Positions 60,548 through 64,000 of a stretch of 64,000 bases of DNA are shown here, piece by piece. The DNA is from JAWLHU01 sp049324875. Lineage in GTDB: Bacteria > Bacillota > Sulfobacillia > Symbiobacteriales > Symbiobacteriaceae. The stretch covers positions 1 through 64,000 of the forward strand of contig JBMONC010000058.1 in assembly GCA_049324875.1 (NCBI GenBank), given 5' to 3'. Within the stretch, counting starts at the first letter, position 1. Each line of letters starts with the position of its first letter. Position numbers and translations under genes: made by a program. The notes under the pieces are model-generated. The model was not told the DNA's origin. It searched no databases and saw only the letters and a program-made list of their open reading frames with translations.

Positions 60548-60958
60548 ATGGCAGACAAGATCATCGACATCGAAGGAATCGGTCCAGTTTACGCCGAGAG
60601 GCTGGCTGCGGTTGGCATCAAGACGACCGACCAGCTCCTGGCTGCCGCTGCGACACCGGATGCACGGGCCAAGCTGGGGGATGCGGTGGGGGTGACCTCG
60701 AAGCTCGTGCTCGAGTGGGCCAACCGGGCCGACCTGATGCGGGTGAAGGGGATCGGCAGCGAGTATGCCGACCTGTTGGAGTTCGCCGGCGTGGATACGG
60801 TCAAGGAGCTGGCGCAGCGGAACGCCGAGAACCTGACGGCCAAGATGGCACAGGTCAACGAGGAAAAGGGACTGGTTCGCCGTCTCCCCAGCCTGGAGGA
60901 AGTGATCCGGTGGATCGCCGAGGCCAAGACCCTTCCGGCCTCGGGCGTCACCTACTAG
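60548..60958 (+). CDS. DUF4332 helix-hairpin-helix protein
   Basis: 136 residues from ATG 60548 (AAGGGGAAGGGG upstream). Two helix-hairpin-helix units: IEGIGPVYAERLAAVGIKTTDQLL and VKGIGSEYADLLEFAGVDTVKEL, then ENLTAKMAQVNEEKGLVRRLPS and a final helix. This is the DUF4332 layout; such proteins are thought to bind nucleic acid non-specifically. No partner is evident. Confidence 0.85.
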   Translation: MADKIIDIEGIGPVYAERLAAVGIKTTDQLLAAAATPDARAKLGDAVGVTSKLVLEWANRADLMRVKGIGSEYADLLEFAGVDTVKELAQRNAENLTAKMAQVNEEKGLVRRLPSLEEVIRWIAEAKTLPASGVTY

Positions 60959-61089
60959 AGGCAGCGATGAGCGCCTGCGACGGGAGTCGTGGGCGCTTCT
61001 CCATGGCGTGGACCTTTCCTGCGGCGCAAGCATGTAGTAGACTTAAAATAAGAAGAGTCTGATGATGGTGGTCAGGGGAGGTGATGGCC

Positions 61090-61521
61090 GTGCACAACGT
61101 GATCATCGTCCGGGAGTACGAGATGCAGATGACCGGACAGGGCTGATGCGGCCGACTGGCGGGCGGTCTGCTCGCCGAGCAGGGGGCGCGCCACTTCCCG
61201 GAGCGGCGCCGCTTCATTGAGGAGGCGGGGCGGCTCTACCGGGCGCTGCGCACCCGGTTGGGAGAGTCGGTCCAGATCGACGTGATCGACCCGCGCAGCC
61301 CCTTCGTCTACTTCATCCTGGTCTTCAGTCACGGCGCCCGGCACGGCGTGCCCCTGCGGGAACGGCTCCGGACCGCCATGCGGGGGTTGGCCGTCGCCTC
61401 GGTGATCGCCAACGGCCGGTTGGTGGCAGCCGGTCGGATCCCCTCGGTGGAGGAGGTTCTGGCGGCCGTCCAGTCACCGGCTGAGCGTCCGCAGGGACAG
61501 GAGCTTTACGCCGGCCGGTGA
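61090..61521 (+). CDS. small selenoprotein with Gly-Sec-Cys-Gly motif
   Basis: 143 residues if TGA at 61144-61146 is read as selenocysteine (residue 19). Start GTG 61090 has GGGGAGG at 8 nt; ATG 61084 is too close to that site. The protein reads REYEMQMTGQG, Sec19, CGRLAGGLLAEQGARH, then an alpha/beta body (VQIDVIDPRSPFVYFILVFSHG; LRTAMRGLAVASVIANGRLV; IPSVEEVLAAV). Coding character continues through the TGA without frame change, and a SECIS-like hairpin follows at the expected distance. The adjacent Sec-Cys pair suggests a redox centre. No family recognised. Confidence 0.82.
61158..61176 (+). promoter_or_regulatory. bacterial SECIS element
   Basis: Starting 11 nt after the TGA, GGCGGGC (61158-61164) and GCTCGCC (61170-61176) form a 7-bp stem (one G-T pair) closing loop GGTCT (61165-61169). 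From memory of Escherichia coli fdhF, its SECIS also has 11 nt, a stem arm, then GGTCU at the same offset, the loop bound by SelB. Confidence 0.82.
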
Positions 61522-61572
61522 AAGCTGCCGGACCCGTCGGGGAAAGCTACCCTCCGCAAGGAGGCGATGCAG

Positions 61573-61746
61573 ATGCCAGGAAAGCGCACGCCGGCAGACC
61601 CGCTCAGCATCAACGTCAACCTGCACGATGCCGACCCCAACCGGGCGGGTGTGCAGAACAAGGAGCCCAAGATCGGCGGGCAGTTCCGCCAGGGGGAGGC
61701 CCCGCCGGAGAACGCCTACCGGGAGAAGCCGGAACAGAATAACTGA
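61573..61746 (+). CDS. 57-residue hydrophilic protein
   Basis: ATG 61573 with AAGGAGG at 8 nt. Sequence is hydrophilic and Pro/Asn-rich (TPADPLSINVNLHDADPNRAG, GGQFRQGEAPPENAY, then a charged end). No membrane or cysteine motif; resembles small disordered or spore-associated proteins in composition. Starts 51 nt after the selenoprotein and is followed by a strong hairpin, so the two are likely one transcript. Confidence 0.6.
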   Translation: MPGKRTPADPLSINVNLHDADPNRAGVQNKEPKIGGQFRQGEAPPENAYREKPEQNN

Positions 61747-61748
61747 TC

Positions 61749-61782
61749 AGGAGCGCCGTCCCCAGTTAGGGGCGGCGCTCCT
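61749..61782 (+). terminator. terminator after the 57-residue gene
   Basis: AGGAGCGCCGTCCCC (61749-61763) with GGGGCGGCGCTCCT (61769-61782), one bulged T, loop AGTTA, then CCCTCTTG. Confidence 0.7.
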
Positions 61783-61814
61783 CCCTCTTGACGACCACTC
61801 CCCGCCGATGTACC

Positions 61815-61843
61815 GTTGAGTAAACAACAGTTGAGCAGTCAAC
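61815..61843 (+). promoter_or_regulatory. paired MarR-type operators
   Basis: GTTGAGTAAACAAC (61815-61828) and the perfect dyad GTTGAGCAGTCAAC (61830-61843), 15 bp apart, just before the MFS gene. Probably bound by the MarR protein encoded downstream. Confidence 0.6.
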
Positions 61844-61861
61844 GGAAACGGAGGGATGGGT

Positions 61862-63043
61862 GTGTCACCCTTGCGCCCGGCCATCTGGTCCCGGGACTTC
61901 ACGCTTCTCTGGCTGGCTAACTTCCTGATGGCGCTCAGCTTCTACTTCCTGCTTCCGACCGTCCCGACCTTTGCCACCGAGGTGCTCGGGGCCGACAAGG
62001 GGCAGGTGGGCTACCTGGTCGGGCTCTTCACCGTGGCGGCCCTGGCGACCCGCCCCCTGGCCGGCTACCTGCTGGACGCCCGGGGCCGGAAGGTGACCTA
62101 CCTGGGTGGACTGCTCTTCTTCGCCCTGTTCGTCTTCAGCTACCAGACGGCCACCGCCTTCTGGCTCCTCCTGGCGGTCCGGTTTCTCCACGGCACCACC
62201 TGGGGGGTGATCAGCACCGGTGGCTCCACCGTGGCGGCTGATCTGCTGCCCCCGGAGCGGAGGGGGGAGGGGCTGGGCTACTACGGCATCGCCATGACCC
62301 TGGCGATGGCGCTGGGGCCGATGCTGGCCCTGGCCCTGGCCGGCGACTCCCGGTATACCCTGGTCTTCCTGGCCGCCGGGGGGGTTGCGTCGCTGGCGGC
62401 GCTGATGGCGATGGCGGTCCGCTACCGGGAGGTCCCTCCGTCGGGCCGGGGCTTCTCCTGGGACTCCTTCGTCGACCTGCGGGTGGTGCCCATCGCCCTG
62501 ATCTACCTGATCACCATGCTGACCTACGGCGGTCTGATCACCTTCCTGACGCTCTTCACCGCCGAGCGTGGGCTGAACGCCGGCCTCTTCTTCCTGGTCT
62601 ACGCCGCGGTGATGTCGCTCTCCCGCCCGCTGTCCGGCAGGGTTCAGGACAGGCTGGGTCCTACCCCGGTCCTGATAACCGGGTTTCTCCTGCTGATCGC
62701 CGGCTTCCTGGTGATGAGCCTGACCCGGACGGCGCCGCTCTTTTGGGTGGCCGCCTCGCTGATGGGCGTGGGGAACGGCAACATCTGGCCGACCCTGACC
62801 GCCATGGGGATCAACCTGGTGGAGCCGAGCCGCCGGGGGGTGGCCAGTTCGACGCTCTTCTCCGCCATCGACCTGGGGATCGGTCTGGGTTCCATGGTGA
62901 TGGGCTGGGTGGCCGAGGCGGTGGGGCTGAGCGGCATGTACCTGGTGAGTGCCGGGCTGCTGGTGGCACCGCTGGTCATCTACCTGCTCTACGTCCGCCC
63001 CTACTACCAGATGAGGGTGAGTGCGCATGACGAACCCGCCTGA
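61862..63043 (+). CDS. MFS transporter (drug/metabolite efflux type)
   Basis: 393 residues from GTG 61862 (GGAGGG at 6 nt; the ATG at 61856 touches that site). Twelve predicted helices; MFS loop 2-3 motif GYLLDARGRKVTYLGG; GTTWGVISTGGSTVAADLLPPERRGEGLGYYGIA, typical of YfkF/YwoG-like efflux pumps; second-half repeat SGRVQDRLGPTPVLITGF. Likely exports a toxic compound; substrate unknown. Overlaps the MarR gene by 17 nt, forming an autoregulated pair. Confidence 0.9.
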   Translation: MSPLRPAIWSRDFTLLWLANFLMALSFYFLLPTVPTFATEVLGADKGQVGYLVGLFTVAALATRPLAGYLLDARGRKVTYLGGLLFFALFVFSYQTATAFWLLLAVRFLHGTTWGVISTGGSTVAADLLPPERRGEGLGYYGIAMTLAMALGPMLALALAGDSRYTLVFLAAGGVASLAALMAMAVRYREVPPSGRGFSWDSFVDLRVVPIALIYLITMLTYGGLITFLTLFTAERGLNAGLFFLVYAAVMSLSRPLSGRVQDRLGPTPVLITGFLLLIAGFLVMSLTRTAPLFWVAASLMGVGNGNIWPTLTAMGINLVEPSRRGVASSTLFSAIDLGIGLGSMVMGWVAEAVGLSGMYLVSAGLLVAPLVIYLLYVRPYYQMRVSAHDEPA

Positions 63044-63464
63044 CAGCATCCCCCGCTTCCTTTCGGCGGCCAACCGCCAGATGGCCGCCTACATGGCCCG
63101 CCGGCTGGAGCCGTTGGGGCTTGGCTCCGGGCAGTACTCCTACCTCTTCGCCCTCTACCGGGAGGACGGCCAGACCCAGCAGGCGCTGGCCGACCTACTG
63201 ATGGTGGACAAATCGGCGGTGGTCGGGGCGATCAACCGGCTGGAGCGGCTCGGCTACCTGGAGCGGCGATCCGCCCCCGGCGACCGGCGCTCCTTCCGCA
63301 TCCACCTGACCGAGAAGGGGTGGGCGATCCGTCCCCAGCTGGAGGCGGTGGTGGAGGAGGTGCAGGAGGCGATGTTGGAAGGGCTGCCGCCCGATGACCG
63401 GGCAGCGCTCTTCCGGCTGCTCAGCCAGGTGAAAGCCAACCTGTCGGCGGCGCTGCGCCCCTGA
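63027..63464 (+). CDS. MarR-family transcriptional regulator
   Basis: 145 residues from ATG 63027 (GAGGGTGAG upstream). Winged helix-turn-helix: QQALADLLMVDKSAVVGAINRLERLGYLER followed by wing SAPGDRRSFRIHLTEKG, then a dimerisation helix. Likely represses the MFS gene through the operators at 61815-61843 and is released by the pump's substrate. Confidence 0.92.
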   Translation: MTNPPDSIPRFLSAANRQMAAYMARRLEPLGLGSGQYSYLFALYREDGQTQQALADLLMVDKSAVVGAINRLERLGYLERRSAPGDRRSFRIHLTEKGWAIRPQLEAVVEEVQEAMLEGLPPDDRAALFRLLSQVKANLSAALRP

Positions 63465-63617
63465 TCCCCCGACATTCTCCCGAAATTTCTGCCCGCCGCG
63501 GCAGGATTTCGCTGGGAGGATGTATAATATTTCCAAAAAGGCGGGCTGATATCGCAACAGGTCTCCCGGTCGGACAGGCGCCATCCCACGCCGCACAGCC
63601 CGCAAGGGGGATCGTCG

Positions 63618-64000
63618 ATGGTGGATGACGACCTGCTGACATTGGCGGACGCTGAGATCAGCCAGCTGCGCCTTGAGCTCGACGAGGCAAGGGCGGCGCT
63701 GCAGCAAGCCATCGAGGCGGCATTGGCCCTGGCCTCGGAGAATGCGGAGCTCTATCGAAGAGCGGTGGCCCGTGAGCCGGCGCCGCCGGCGGCCCCGCTG
63801 GAGGGCCTGCGGGTTGGGATCATCGGCCATCCGAGCCGGGAGTCCGACTACCGTGCGGTGATCGAGCGGCTGGGGGGGCAGCTGCTCTTCACCGGGGCCG
63901 GGGACAAGCTGGGGTTGATCGACCGGGTGGTGCAGAAGAGCCACGGCACCCTCTACCTGACGGCCTGGGGCAGCCACAAGGCGAGCCAGCGGGCCGAGAG
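63618..64000 (+). CDS. DUF2325 protein with N-terminal coiled coil, partial
   Basis: ATG 63618 (GGGGG upstream; GTG 63621 possible). Runs off the window, 127 residues visible. Residues about 5-50 are a coiled coil (LADAEISQLRLELDEARAALQQ), then a DUF2325 domain: LEGLRVGIIGHPSRESDYRAVIERLGG, AGDKLGLIDRVVQKSHGTLYLTAWGSHKAS. The family is uncharacterised, Rossmann-like, with a conserved Gly-x-His. A clear -10 TATAAT (63523-63528) lies upstream, without a matching -35. Confidence 0.75.
   Translation, partial: MVDDDLLTLADAEISQLRLELDEARAALQQAIEAALALASENAELYRRAVAREPAPPAAPLEGLRVGIIGHPSRESDYRAVIERLGGQLLFTGAGDKLGLIDRVVQKSHGTLYLTAWGSHKASQRAE

Noticed and set aside
61144..61146. Stop codon making the 61.1 kb locus a pseudogene or two genes
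   Set aside because: The same frame is coding on both sides, the next codon is Cys, there is no ribosome site at the downstream start candidates, and the SECIS hairpin sits at the right distance.

Overview
The window is GC-rich, close to two thirds G+C by eye. It reads as a chromosomal segment of a high-GC, spore-forming Firmicute of the Symbiobacterium type. This is inferred from a T-box leader on gltX, GatCAB, strong AAGGAGG ribosome sites with GTG/TTG starts, futalosine-type menaquinone genes, a GerD-like lipoprotein and selenocysteine use. No phage, CRISPR array or rRNA operon is visible. Most genes are ordinary housekeeping genes, separated by a dispersed inverted-repeat family and a few accessory patches.

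Layout. 1-4.1 kb: beta-propeller lipoprotein (cut by the window edge), a sensor kinase/regulator pair and a polysaccharide deacetylase. 4.1-7.2 kb: cation/proton antiporter, small proteins and an RRM protein. 7.4-15.7 kb: hisZ-G-D-B-H-A-F-IE-C, with one small reverse-strand gene between hisG and hisD. 15.7-18.5 kb: T-box/gltX, then a duplicated promoter plus tRNA-Ser(GCT)/tRNA-Lys(CTT) cassette. 18.6-25.5 kb: GerD-like lipoprotein, XPB-type helicase with partner, and a large multidomain histidine kinase. 25.8-32.0 kb: lytic transglycosylase, PcrA and LigA. 32.4-34.5 kb: OppD/OppF. 34.9-38.0 kb (minus): MtnA, two MTAP-family proteins and a class II aldolase, forming a plausible 5'-deoxy/5'-methylthio-nucleoside salvage route. 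It is divergent from mqnE-mqnC-mqnA (38.1-41.5 kb), whose MqnC step releases 5'-deoxyadenosine. 42.1-45.4 kb: gatCAB. 45.4-51.7 kb: phosphoesterase, SLH protein, SDR protein, LD-carboxypeptidase, degenerate M28-like membrane protein and an RNA uracil methyltransferase.

52.5-60.4 kb is a copper island: CsoR-family repressor, CopA ATPase, Lgt, an OmpR-type regulator with a Met/His-rich sensor kinase, a Met/His-rich exported protein, a DUF2933 membrane protein and a cupredoxin lipoprotein. Four promoters in it share an 18-bp box at a fixed 8-bp distance from a TAGRCT-like -10. I infer this is the binding site of the local two-component system. At csoR the repressor-type inverted repeat lies just downstream.

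60.5-64 kb: a DUF4332 protein, then a small selenoprotein gene with an in-frame TGA. This is followed at 11 nt by a hairpin whose position and GGTCT loop match the Escherichia coli fdhF SECIS element as I remember it. A 57-residue protein, an MFS/MarR pair with two operator copies and the start of a DUF2325 protein finish the window. The selenoprotein, the copper-promoter box and the nucleoside-salvage/menaquinone neighbourhood are the most interesting observations.
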